Positions 34,307 through 42,366 of a DNA stretch of 64,000 bases are shown one piece after another. The first letter of the stretch is position 1; every line of letters begins with the position of its first letter. This DNA is from a virus: the IMG/VR virus record IMGVR_UViG_3300032116_000001, positions 62,001 to 126,000 of that record, one strand, 5' to 3'. The notes below the pieces were generated by a model that saw only the letters and a list, made by a program, of their open reading frames with translations, had not been told where the DNA came from and ran no database searches. Made by a program: the position numbers and the translations under genes.

Positions 34307-36106
34307 ATGATTGAAACTGTTTGGGAAATTAAAAAGGCTAAACGCCAAATTGTAGATGAAATTGCCGATCATATGGAGTTGCCCATATCTGTGGCGTCTT
34401 TATTTGTGGCAAGAGGATTGGATACTCAAGACAAGATTGAAGATTTTACAAAAATAGGCACAAAATATTTGCACAATCCCTATATGCTTCCAGATATTAA
34501 GCCCGTATTATCAAGGCTTCATAAGGCCCTAGATAATAACGAAAAAATATTTGTTTGGGGAGACTATGATGTTGATGGCATTACTGCAACAAGTGTTGTT
34601 GTTACGACACTTAGAAAGCTCGGGGCCAATCTTGCATATAAAGTGCCTCACAGAATGGAGGATGGGTACGATATTAAAACACCATCGGTAGATCAGGCTA
34701 TTCAAGCTGGTGCTGATTTGCTTTTTTCTGTTGACTGTGGTATTGTTGCATTCGAAGCGGCCAATTACGCCAAAGAAAAAGGCTTGGACCTAATCATAAC
34801 CGATCACCACCACCCATCAAGCGACGGCAAAATTCCTGATTGCATCGGGGTTGTAAACCCAAACAGAGATGACCCTGAATATCCAGGAGAGCATTTTGCT
34901 TCATACGCAAAATCAGATTTCCAAAGATATCCTTTTGATAGCCTGGCAGGTGTAGGCATTGCATTTAAGGTGATGTTAGCCCTCGCTCACGAACGGGGCA
35001 TCCCAATGCGAGAAATGATGGATGAACTCATTGAGTACGTGGCATTAGGTACGGTTGCAGACGTTGCTCCCATGATTGATGAAAATCGAACCTTGGTGCA
35101 TCTTGGGTGTATGCGACTCACTAACACAGACAAGGTTGGTTTATCAGAGCTTCTTAAAGTAGCAGGTGTTAAAAACGTGACCACCACGAGTATTGGGTTC
35201 AATCTTGGCCCAAGAATTAATGCCATTGGGCGCTTGGATGATGCTGGCCTTGCACTTGATCTTTTGCTTGAAAAGAACGAAAGCCGAGCAAAGGCTTTGG
35301 CCATTCAGCTCGACACTGCAAATAAGCGCAGGCAACAACAACAAGAGCAAGTTACACAAGAAGCCATTGCAATGGTTGAAAGTGAATACGATATAGAAAA
35401 CACGCATATATTAGTTGTTGGAGCAAAGGGTTGGCACCCTGGGCTCATTGGTCTTGTTGCAGGCAAGCTTGCAGAAAAATACGGAAAACCAGCGCTTGTG
35501 TGTTCAATTAAAGAAGATGGATACGCCAAGGGAAGCTGCAGATCAACGCGACATTTTAATATTCTTGAGGCTCTTAAATCACCGCAGGCATGGTCACTCT
35601 TTAAGAAAAGAAATGATGGTTCAGTAGTTTGCGGAGGACATGCTTTTGCAGCTGGTTTTGAATTGCATTCTGATAATTTAAAACCCATGAGCAAGGCCTT
35701 AAATGATTATGCCAAAGATATTATTGGGGACGTAAAAAATCAAAGAGTAATAGATATTGATGCTAAAATACAACCTGGCGAGATAAGTGTTCAAACACAT
35801 GACGCAATGATGAGGCTTGCTCCTTTCGGGGCCGAAAACCCCCAGCCTGTTTTTATCGCAAAAAATATGATAATTATGTCATCCAAAACAATTACCGACG
35901 GCAAGCATTTAAAGCTCAAACTTAAGGGTAAAAACAGTACAAACTGGGTGGAAGCAAATGCCTGGAGAAGAGGTCATGAAGCTGACAAATTCTGTGAAGG
36001 TGCAGTGGTAGATGTAGTGTTTACAATGTCTGTCGAAGAATATGCTGGACGGACTTCTTTGGCCATGACTATTGAAGACATGCGTCTATCAGAGGCGGCT
36101 TCATAA
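34307..36106 (+). CDS. recJ: RecJ single-strand exonuclease
   Basis: 599 residues, complete for RecJ. DHH phosphoesterase motifs: VWGDYDVDGITATS, FSVDCGIVAFEA, LIITDHHHPSSD, and EYVALGTVADVAPM; then the DHHA1 motif GGHAFAAGFEL and a C-terminal OB-like domain (LRLAPFGAENPQPVF). It degrades ssDNA 5'-3', generating 3' overhangs for RecA or removing flaps. It follows dCMP deaminase by 20 bases in the same direction. Confidence 0.95.
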   Translation: MIETVWEIKKAKRQIVDEIADHMELPISVASLFVARGLDTQDKIEDFTKIGTKYLHNPYMLPDIKPVLSRLHKALDNNEKIFVWGDYDVDGITATSVVVTTLRKLGANLAYKVPHRMEDGYDIKTPSVDQAIQAGADLLFSVDCGIVAFEAANYAKEKGLDLIITDHHHPSSDGKIPDCIGVVNPNRDDPEYPGEHFASYAKSDFQRYPFDSLAGVGIAFKVMLALAHERGIPMREMMDELIEYVALGTVADVAPMIDENRTLVHLGCMRLTNTDKVGLSELLKVAGVKNVTTTSIGFNLGPRINAIGRLDDAGLALDLLLEKNESRAKALAIQLDTANKRRQQQQEQVTQEAIAMVESEYDIENTHILVVGAKGWHPGLIGLVAGKLAEKYGKPALVCSIKEDGYAKGSCRSTRHFNILEALKSPQAWSLFKKRNDGSVVCGGHAFAAGFELHSDNLKPMSKALNDYAKDIIGDVKNQRVIDIDAKIQPGEISVQTHDAMMRLAPFGAENPQPVFIAKNMIIMSSKTITDGKHLKLKLKGKNSTNWVEANAWRRGHEADKFCEGAVVDVVFTMSVEEYAGRTSLAMTIEDMRLSEAAS

Positions 36107-36158
36107 TAATTATTCTTTAAAGACAAAATAATCATAAAAAAAGCATGTCTTCTGACCT

Positions 36159-36207
36159 ATAATTATTTATGTGATTTCAAACAATATGCAATCACATAAA
36201 TAATTAT
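36159..36207. repeat. 18-bp perfect AT-rich inverted repeat
   Basis: ATAATTATTTATGTGATT and AATCACATAAATAATTAT pair perfectly around 13 bases in the gap after recJ. No T-run follows, and the length and AT-richness would also suit an operator or DNA-unwinding element. The rest of the gap (36208-36319) holds TATAAT at 36255 without a good -35, and a small GGCTTT/AAAGCC hairpin just before the next ATG. Confidence 0.6.
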
Positions 36208-36319
36208 CGTGGTAGATTAAACAATCACAATCAACAGACACGCACAGATTTTTTTATAATCTACAAGATGTCAAGCGTATTTATATCAACATAAACCACG
36301 GCTTTGTAATAAAAAGCCT

Positions 36320-37327
36320 ATGTCAAATATTATACCGAAAAACAAATCAAATATTTCTAAATCTGGCAAAAATCAGGCTAGGCAAAAGGAAATTTTGCAT
36401 TTTCAAGAGCGCCTTGAAAATGCAATCCTTAATTATCAACAGGCTTTGTCAGATAACAACTCTGTTTCAATAGAAAAATTTTATGCTCTAATTTGCGAAT
36501 TATATCCTCCGCAAAAACATATAGCAGAATGGTACAGTAAATATTATTTCCTATATGATACTGCTGAGGACTTTAATCAAGAATACGAAATGATTTTTTG
36601 CAAAGTGATTTCGAAATGGAAGCCACGAAATGAGAGGCGCGTAAGTCGTCACGAAGGCTCTGGCGAGTTTAAAAATTACTTTATGGGTGCTTTGCAAAAC
36701 CACTACACAAATCTTGTTAAGGCGAGTAGCGCAGGAAAAAGAAATATGGGCTGCAAATGTCCCATTTGTAATATATGGGTTAGCCCTCTTTCAAATCACC
36801 TGAGACAACATCATGTGGAACTTTTGTGGGAACAGCTGCTAAGTTTCGGGTATGATATTAATACTTTGACAGCCTGCCCATTTTGTAAATCTCACAAAGT
36901 TCCAAGACAAATTTTATGCGATCACCAAGAAGAAGGTGCATGTGATGTCTGCAAGTTTAAGGCAGAAAATGACGCGCTTCGTAAACACATGTTGTCTAAG
37001 CACTCGACGTATTTATTTCAAAGATTTAGTGAGCTTTATCCCAATCACAACACCATGAAACCAAAAGAGGTTAGTGTGTGGGTATCGGACGAAGATGAAA
37101 ATGGTGATGAAAACTGCTACTATGATTTAACGCCAGAAGAAAATAAAATCAACATTCTGATGAACCTAAATTTAACAGACATTGAGCAGTCTATATTAAC
37201 TATGGCTCTAAGCGGAAACAGTGTAATTACATATAAGTCCCATCTTTATAAATGTAGTGAAGAGGATTTTAACATTGCTTTAAACAGCCTTCGTGACAAA
37301 ATGTCACTAGCTGGTATAGAAGGGTAA
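36320..37327 (+). CDS. Sigma-like protein with internal zinc fingers
   Basis: 335 residues. Residues about 75-145 resemble sigma-70 region 2 (EMIFCKVISKWKPRNERRV, then EFKNYFMGALQNHYTNLVKA and KR). Three Cys/His clusters follow: CKCPIC with HLRQHH, CPFCKSHKV with CDHQ, and CDVCKF with HMLSKH. The C-terminus has a region 4-like end (LTDIEQSILTMALSGNSV; DFNIALNSLRDKM). I infer a divergent sigma factor, or a transcription regulator built from one, with zinc fingers between the two halves. Two more conventional sigma factors are at 47410 and 50530. No Shine-Dalgarno is visible; a hairpin abuts the start codon. Confidence 0.6.
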   Translation: MSNIIPKNKSNISKSGKNQARQKEILHFQERLENAILNYQQALSDNNSVSIEKFYALICELYPPQKHIAEWYSKYYFLYDTAEDFNQEYEMIFCKVISKWKPRNERRVSRHEGSGEFKNYFMGALQNHYTNLVKASSAGKRNMGCKCPICNIWVSPLSNHLRQHHVELLWEQLLSFGYDINTLTACPFCKSHKVPRQILCDHQEEGACDVCKFKAENDALRKHMLSKHSTYLFQRFSELYPNHNTMKPKEVSVWVSDEDENGDENCYYDLTPEENKINILMNLNLTDIEQSILTMALSGNSVITYKSHLYKCSEEDFNIALNSLRDKMSLAGIEG

Positions 37328-37330
37328 AAA

Positions 37331-37690
37331 ATGAGCGAAAATAACACAGAAACAAAAAATAAACAATTAGACCCACAAACACTGAGGGCGCGTGGAGGCG
37401 ATCCAAACAACCCAGACCCAAGTCGCAGACCCACCGATCCTGTTGGGCTTTCGCGAAGCATTATGCATGTTTTAGAGGATCATGAATATGTTAGGATTAA
37501 TTCTGTTGGTCCCGTCGCTTTGAATTCTGTCATGGCTGCTTTTCGCATAGCCTCAAGAGAAATAGAGAGCCGCACAACAGGGGCTGTATTGGTAATACGC
37601 CAATCAGAGTATCCCGCGACTATTGATGGCAAGCAAACAAAGGGAGTTTGTACTAGAATTTTTGCGATACCGATTAAATATGCCCAATAA
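37331..37690 (+). CDS. SpoVS-like protein
   Basis: 119 residues. After a Pro/Arg-rich N-terminal 35 residues, the sequence YVRINSVGPVALNSVMAAFR, IASREIESR and IFAIPI follows the pattern of the Stage V sporulation protein S family (small Alba-like nucleic-acid binding proteins: INSVGxxAVNxAxKAxxxAR). In sporulating bacteria SpoVS is a regulator; its phage role is unknown. Probably a small DNA- or RNA-binding protein. Three bases after the zinc-finger sigma-like gene. Confidence 0.65.
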   Translation: MSENNTETKNKQLDPQTLRARGGDPNNPDPSRRPTDPVGLSRSIMHVLEDHEYVRINSVGPVALNSVMAAFRIASREIESRTTGAVLVIRQSEYPATIDGKQTKGVCTRIFAIPIKYAQ

Positions 37691-37706
37691 ACAAGGAATA
37701 AATTAC

Positions 37707-38213
37707 ATGTTTAAATCCCCATTTTCTCGCAGCCTATCTGAAAGGCAACAGTGGTTAAACAAAGTGTTGCTTGAGGGCGAAAATCCATTTAAAATGGACG
37801 AAAATTCTTCTCAAAATTCAAAGGCCACAGATGATAAAAACATGAATAATATTTTCAACGCAAACAACTCATGGAGTGATCTTATTCAAAAAGCCAAACA
37901 ACAAAATGGGCCTGTAATCGTAAGAGACAATCAGATTTTAGTCGAAGGCAACGACCAAGCATCTGCGATTGCAATGGTGGGATTGAAAAAATGTCTTACT
38001 GGCCTTAAAACAGATATTGAAAATATAAGTGAATCAGAACTTCATGATTTGGTTTTGCGCCAGATTTCACAAAATAGAACAGCACGCAAGTCTTTGATGC
38101 TTACTTTAAGATTTTTAAGAGACTTAGATGCAGAAGCTTTTTTGGAAAACGAACATGAAATTAGGAGTCAGTCAGCCCTTCTGGCTCAAATAAAGGCTTT
38201 TAATCAGCAATAA
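37707..38213 (+). CDS. Unknown protein
   Basis: 168 residues from ATG 37707, chosen for AAGGAAT at a good distance; ATG 37680 overlaps the upstream stop. An N-terminal polar region is followed by a helical C-terminal domain (ALVLRQISQ-type helices; LMLTLRFLRDLDAEAF). No family recognised. Last gene before the promoter region of the RNR gene. Confidence 0.55.
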   Translation: MFKSPFSRSLSERQQWLNKVLLEGENPFKMDENSSQNSKATDDKNMNNIFNANNSWSDLIQKAKQQNGPVIVRDNQILVEGNDQASAIAMVGLKKCLTGLKTDIENISESELHDLVLRQISQNRTARKSLMLTLRFLRDLDAEAFLENEHEIRSQSALLAQIKAFNQQ

Positions 38214-38237
38214 GGCATAAATATAACTAAATATATG

Positions 38238-38314
38238 CGACACGATATACATTAAAAAACAAGATATTTTCAAGCAATGTCTCATTTTGATGAAAGTGTC
38301 GTTTTTATTTTTTT
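38238..38314 (+). terminator. Weak terminator candidate before RNR
   Basis: CGACAC at 38238 pairs with GTGTCG at 38296, followed by a T-rich tract (38302-38314). The loop is long, so this is tentative. It would separate the replication transcript from that of RNR. Confidence 0.35.
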
Positions 38315-38326
38315 ATCCGTGAATTG

Positions 38327-38354
38327 TTGACCAAAACCACACTAATTATATAAC
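38327..38354 (+). promoter_or_regulatory. Sigma-70-like promoter for RNR
   Basis: TTGACC (38327-38332) and TATAAC (38349-38354) are separated by 16 bases, close to the bacterial housekeeping consensus, 80 bases ahead of the RNR start. The spacer includes CACACTAAT, shared with the region ahead of the SSB gene. Confidence 0.55.
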
Positions 38355-38433
38355 AGAAATAAGTTGTTTAAGGCAAAGCGGGCTGCCACTAATCAACTTG
38401 AAAAAAACAACACAAATTTTAAGGAGAATAACA

Positions 38434-41115
38434 TTGACATCACATATTTTTACACCAGTCGCACTAAAGCACGAGGCAAGATGGACCTATTCCGAGGCAT
38501 ATGACTCAAGCTTGGCATATTTTAATGGTGACGAATTGGCAGCTTCAACTTTTGTTAGTAAGTATGCCCTCAAAGACCCCAGAAATTCAAGTACGCCTTT
38601 CGCAGAAACTAATCCATCTCACATGCACAAAAGATTAGCAACGGAAATAGCCGTCAAAGACGTTAATTTTCAATGTGGCACCAATTATTGCAGCCTTGAG
38701 GAAATGACCCCTGAGCACAAATCTGTGTGGGAATCAAAATATCAAGAATATTTTGATGCATTTGATAATTTTAAATTTATCGTGCCTCAGGGAAGCCCAA
38801 TGTATGGAATAGGAAACCCATTTGTGAGAGTTTCTATTTCAAATTGTGTTGTTACTCAGTCGCCACAGGACAGCGTATCGGGAATTCTTGACACCTGCAA
38901 AGATCATGCCAATTTATTTAAGCGACGAGCTGGTGTTGGTACGGACTTGTCCACTCTTAGACCAGCTGGAACAGCAGTGTCAAATAGCGCTGGCACATCA
39001 ACAGGTGCATGGAGCTTTGCTGACTTGTTCTCAAGTGTTTGCAGAAAGATCGGTCAAAATGGTCGGCGTGGAGCCCTTATGCTAACAATGAATGTTAAGC
39101 ACCCAGATATTGACAGATTTACTGTAATGAAACATGACCTTACTGCGGTTACGGGGGCCAATGTTTCAATTATGCTGGAAGACGATTTTATGGTGGCTGT
39201 TGAAAATGACCAAGAATGGATGACAAAATGGCCTGTTGAAACTGTCGAAGAACTTGGAATTGTTGAATGTGATGTTGATGATCTTCTTTCAAAAGGCGGT
39301 GAGTGGGTAGAAGTTCCTGCTGACATAAATAATCCAATTGACTCAAAGATATGGCATTCTAATGATTTGTCAGAAAAGCGTGTGCTACGAATTTTTAAGG
39401 CACAGGATTTATGGAAGTTAATCAATACTAGCGCCTGCACCACCGCTGAGCCTGGGCTTATATTCTGGGGCAACTATACCAGAAACTTGCCTGCGCACAG
39501 ATATCCTGCATTTAAGACTATTTGCGTTAATCCATGTTCAGAAATTGGTCTTTCAGCTTTTGACTCCTGCCGCCTAACATCTTTGAATCTTAAGAACTTT
39601 GTGGTGCATCCATACACCAAGGATGCGTATTTTGACTACAATCTTTTTGAAAAGATAACACGATTAGGCATGAGAGTCATGGATAATATTGTTGAAATTG
39701 AAATTGACTATCTCAATAATATTATAAATGCAGTAGATGACCAGGATGAAAAAATTGTTTTTGAAAAGCTTCGAAACGCTGCTGTCCTTGGAAGAAGAAC
39801 GGGATTAGGCGTACATGCTTTGGCTGATGCTTTATCGGCATTAAACATCAGATATGACAGCGACGAATCCATAGAAGCGCTTCATAAAATATTTGCCTGC
39901 TTCCGAAATACGTCTTATGACGAATCCGTGAACCTGGCTATCGAACGCGGGGCGTTCGGGGCATTTGATTGGGAATTAGAAAAAGACTGTGAATTTATCA
40001 CCAGAATGCCTCAAGAACTTCAGGAAAAGATTCAAAAACATGGTCGCAGAAACATCAGCATCCTTACCGTTGCACCCACAGGGTCTGTAAGTATTGTTTC
40101 TCAAACAAGCTCTGGCATTGAACCTGTCTTCAAGTATTTCTATATGAGAAGAAAGAAAATTAATCCTAGTGACCCAAATGCAAAAATTGATTTTGTTGAT
40201 CAAAATGGCGACAAATGGGAAGAATTTATGGTTTTCCACCCCGCCCTTGCAGACTATTTTGCCATTGATTTAGAGGCAAAGCAAAAGTGGGAATCTATTC
40301 AGGCAGAAAAACCGAAAGGCGAGTGGGCGGCTGAATTAAATAAAATTCTACCGAGCTTTTTTGTTCAGGCGGAAGATGTCTTGGGAGAGCGGCGAGTAGA
40401 GGTCCAGGGTGTTATACAAATGTATATTGACCATGGTATTAGCTCAACTATCAACTTGCCTAAGGGCACAACCGCTGACCACGTGGCAAATCTTTATTTC
40501 AAGAGTTGGCAACATGGCCTAAAGGGCGTGACCGTTTATGTTGATGGTAGCCGAACTGGTGTTCTTGTGTCCGCAGACGCAACAAGCAAAACAAAAAATG
40601 CCACTTCAATTGTGGAAACAGAAGCGCCAAAGAGACCCAAATCACTTCCTTGCAAAATTCATCATGCTAGTATCGAGGGTCAAAAATGGACTGTTTTGGT
40701 TGGCTTGCTTGAAGGAAAGCCTTATGAGGTTTTTGGAGGCCTGTCCCACAATATTGAACTTCCGAAGAAGCTTTCTGAAGGATATTTAATTAAAAATAAA
40801 TGCCCCAAGGCAGACGCCAATGGCAGAAGATCATGTTATGATCTTGTTATCGGAGAAGATGGCGATGATCAGCTGGTCATTAGAGACATAGCTATGTCAT
40901 TCAACGATAATAATTATGCCTGGGCCACTAGAATGCTTTCTACAAGCCTTAGACATGGCACACCTTTGAGATTTGTAGTTGATCAGCTGCGTCGCGACAA
41001 AGCATCTGGATTGACAAGTTTTTCAAAGGTCATGGCAAGAGTTTTGTCAACTTATGTCATCGATGAAGAAACTGGGTTGCATGTTGATTATTGTAAAACT
41101 GGCAACTGCGAGTAA
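38434..41115 (+). CDS. nrdJ: Class II (B12-dependent) ribonucleotide reductase
   Basis: 893 residues from TTG 38434, seven bases after a perfect AAGGAG; no ATG is near. Core motifs: NPFVRVSISNCVVT (first cysteine strand), AGVGTDLSTLRPAGT, NGRRGALMLTMNVKHPDI, NPCSEIGL with the catalytic cysteine, and VAPTGSVSIVSQTSSGIEP. The C-terminus has the extra beta domain of NrdJ (VFGGLSHNIELPKK) and redox cysteines in YCKTGNCE. There is no small-subunit gene, consistent with the adenosylcobalamin-dependent class II. It reduces ribonucleotides to supply DNA synthesis and would depend on host cobalamin. Preceded by its own promoter and followed by a strong terminator. Confidence 0.9.
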   Translation: MTSHIFTPVALKHEARWTYSEAYDSSLAYFNGDELAASTFVSKYALKDPRNSSTPFAETNPSHMHKRLATEIAVKDVNFQCGTNYCSLEEMTPEHKSVWESKYQEYFDAFDNFKFIVPQGSPMYGIGNPFVRVSISNCVVTQSPQDSVSGILDTCKDHANLFKRRAGVGTDLSTLRPAGTAVSNSAGTSTGAWSFADLFSSVCRKIGQNGRRGALMLTMNVKHPDIDRFTVMKHDLTAVTGANVSIMLEDDFMVAVENDQEWMTKWPVETVEELGIVECDVDDLLSKGGEWVEVPADINNPIDSKIWHSNDLSEKRVLRIFKAQDLWKLINTSACTTAEPGLIFWGNYTRNLPAHRYPAFKTICVNPCSEIGLSAFDSCRLTSLNLKNFVVHPYTKDAYFDYNLFEKITRLGMRVMDNIVEIEIDYLNNIINAVDDQDEKIVFEKLRNAAVLGRRTGLGVHALADALSALNIRYDSDESIEALHKIFACFRNTSYDESVNLAIERGAFGAFDWELEKDCEFITRMPQELQEKIQKHGRRNISILTVAPTGSVSIVSQTSSGIEPVFKYFYMRRKKINPSDPNAKIDFVDQNGDKWEEFMVFHPALADYFAIDLEAKQKWESIQAEKPKGEWAAELNKILPSFFVQAEDVLGERRVEVQGVIQMYIDHGISSTINLPKGTTADHVANLYFKSWQHGLKGVTVYVDGSRTGVLVSADATSKTKNATSIVETEAPKRPKSLPCKIHHASIEGQKWTVLVGLLEGKPYEVFGGLSHNIELPKKLSEGYLIKNKCPKADANGRRSCYDLVIGEDGDDQLVIRDIAMSFNDNNYAWATRMLSTSLRHGTPLRFVVDQLRRDKASGLTSFSKVMARVLSTYVIDEETGLHVDYCKTGNCE

Positions 41116-41118
41116 ACC

Positions 41119-41168
41119 TTTTACACAAAAAAACCAGGCCGTAAAAAGCCTGGCTTTTTTGTGTAAAA
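41119..41168 (+). terminator. Long rho-independent terminator after RNR
   Basis: The right arm 41148-41168 (GCCTGGC, then T6, then GTGTAAAA) pairs perfectly with 41119-41139 around an 8-base loop, making a 21-bp stem including a T-run. Works on both strands. Confidence 0.85.
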
Positions 41169-41198
41169 ATAACTAATATAAAAAGGGGAAATATTGAT

Positions 41199-41690
41199 AT
41201 GAAATCACGAACTGTATCAAACTTTAAAAAAGAAAATCACAAACCTGGTCCGCCAGAAGTGAAGAGTTCCAGCCCTGAACCAAATTATCAAGAAAGGCTT
41301 CTTTATATCAAAGACGCCCATGTGGTGGAAGACGAGGGAACAGAAGAAGACCCAATTGTAAAAAAAACATTATGGCTGCTTCTGCAAGATTCTGAAACAA
41401 ATGCCATTATGCGCTGCCCGCTGACGCTTGAGGATGTGCAGTCTATAACAGGTATGAGCCGCAATTTATTGGGCAGAGAGCTTTATAAATTTGCAGATGA
41501 ACTCAAAATGAGGGACCATCCTGTGAAATTAATTGTTGATCTAAACCAGTCAACTTTTGACACAAATATGATATTAGCAAAAAAGCCCGCAAAATCATCA
41601 AAAAGCCAACGAGAAATTCGTCAAAAAACAAAGTTCAGTTTTGACCCCAAAAAAGCACAAGAAATACAAAAAAGAGTTAATCATGAGTAA
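41199..41690 (+). CDS. Unknown protein
   Basis: 163 residues with AGGGG upstream. A disordered N-terminus, a helical middle with a possible helix-turn-helix (LTLEDVQSITGMSRNLLGREL), and a basic C-terminal tail (KKPAKSSKSQREIRQK). Possibly a small DNA-binding regulator. It overlaps the dUTPase start by eight bases. Confidence 0.55.
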   Translation: MKSRTVSNFKKENHKPGPPEVKSSSPEPNYQERLLYIKDAHVVEDEGTEEDPIVKKTLWLLLQDSETNAIMRCPLTLEDVQSITGMSRNLLGRELYKFADELKMRDHPVKLIVDLNQSTFDTNMILAKKPAKSSKSQREIRQKTKFSFDPKKAQEIQKRVNHE

Positions 41691-42174
41691 AAATACCATT
41701 CAAGTAAGAGCATTTCGCGACGGAGCTTCGATCCCCGAAAAGTCCACGGCCTTAGCGGCGGGCTATGACATTCGAGCATGGACAGCGCCTGTTGCTGGCG
41801 GTTCCCGACGCGAAGTAATTGCCATTAGTCCAGGTTCTAGTGCCATTATTAAAACGGGCCTGAATTTAAGCATTCCTGAGGGCTACGAAGTTCAAATTCG
41901 GCCCCGATCAGGCCTTGCTGCCAAAAAATCAATTGGAGTTTTAAATTCCCCTGGAACAATTGATGCAGATTACGATGGCGAAGGAGAAAATTTTGAAGTA
42001 GGAATTATCTTATTTAACCACGGGGATACACAGTTTGAAGTCAATCACGGTGATCGAATTGCCCAAATGGTGGTTTGTAAGTTGCCAGAAATAGAACTTG
42101 TAGAGGTTACTGACGAAAATCATCAAAGAAAAGAAAGCCAGAGAGAAGGCGGCTTTGGACACACGGGCGTTTAA
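41683..42174 (+). CDS. dut: dUTPase (trimeric)
   Basis: 163 residues from ATG 41683. The five motifs of trimeric dUTPases are in order: AAGYDIRAW (1), RPRSGLAAKKSIG (2), GTIDADYDGE (3), GDRIAQMVV (4) and GGFGHTG (5, C-terminal P-loop-like). An EGENF extension after motif 3 is a small insertion. It converts dUTP to dUMP, preventing uracil incorporation and feeding dTMP synthesis with the dCMP deaminase. Start overlaps the upstream gene (ATGAGTAA). Confidence 0.95.
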   Translation: MSKNTIQVRAFRDGASIPEKSTALAAGYDIRAWTAPVAGGSRREVIAISPGSSAIIKTGLNLSIPEGYEVQIRPRSGLAAKKSIGVLNSPGTIDADYDGEGENFEVGIILFNHGDTQFEVNHGDRIAQMVVCKLPEIELVEVTDENHQRKESQREGGFGHTGV

Positions 42175-42315
42175 TCGACACAAATAGATGAATTAATTAT
42201 TTTTCTAGACTGCGGCGGAGTGCTAAACGATCATCAACAAAATGATAACGGTAATCACGGATTTGCATTGGACGATTATGATCTGTCTGTTAAGTTGACC
42301 GAATCTTATAAGTAA
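42175..42315 (+). pseudogene. Remnant of a HAD-type hydrolase N-terminus
   Basis: In frame with dUTPase after its TAA, 46 sense codons run to TAA 42313. The translation includes IDELIIFLDCGGVLNDHQ, strongly like HAD-superfamily motif 1 (FLDxDGVLN), but with DxD changed to D-C-G. No usable ATG and no further HAD motifs follow before the terminator. I read this as the decayed 5' end of a HAD phosphatase gene, its start and catalytic residue lost. A short expressed peptide cannot be excluded. Confidence 0.45.
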
Positions 42316-42366
42316 AAACAATTTGAAACATACAACAAGATAGTTATTATGTTTCAAATTGTTTTT
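42314..42366. terminator. Bidirectional terminator between convergent genes
   Basis: AAAAACAATTTGAAACATA and TATGTTTCAAATTGTTTTT form a 19-bp perfect stem around 15 bases. The right arm contains the stop codon of the leftward gene at 42354. A and T runs serve both directions. Confidence 0.85.
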
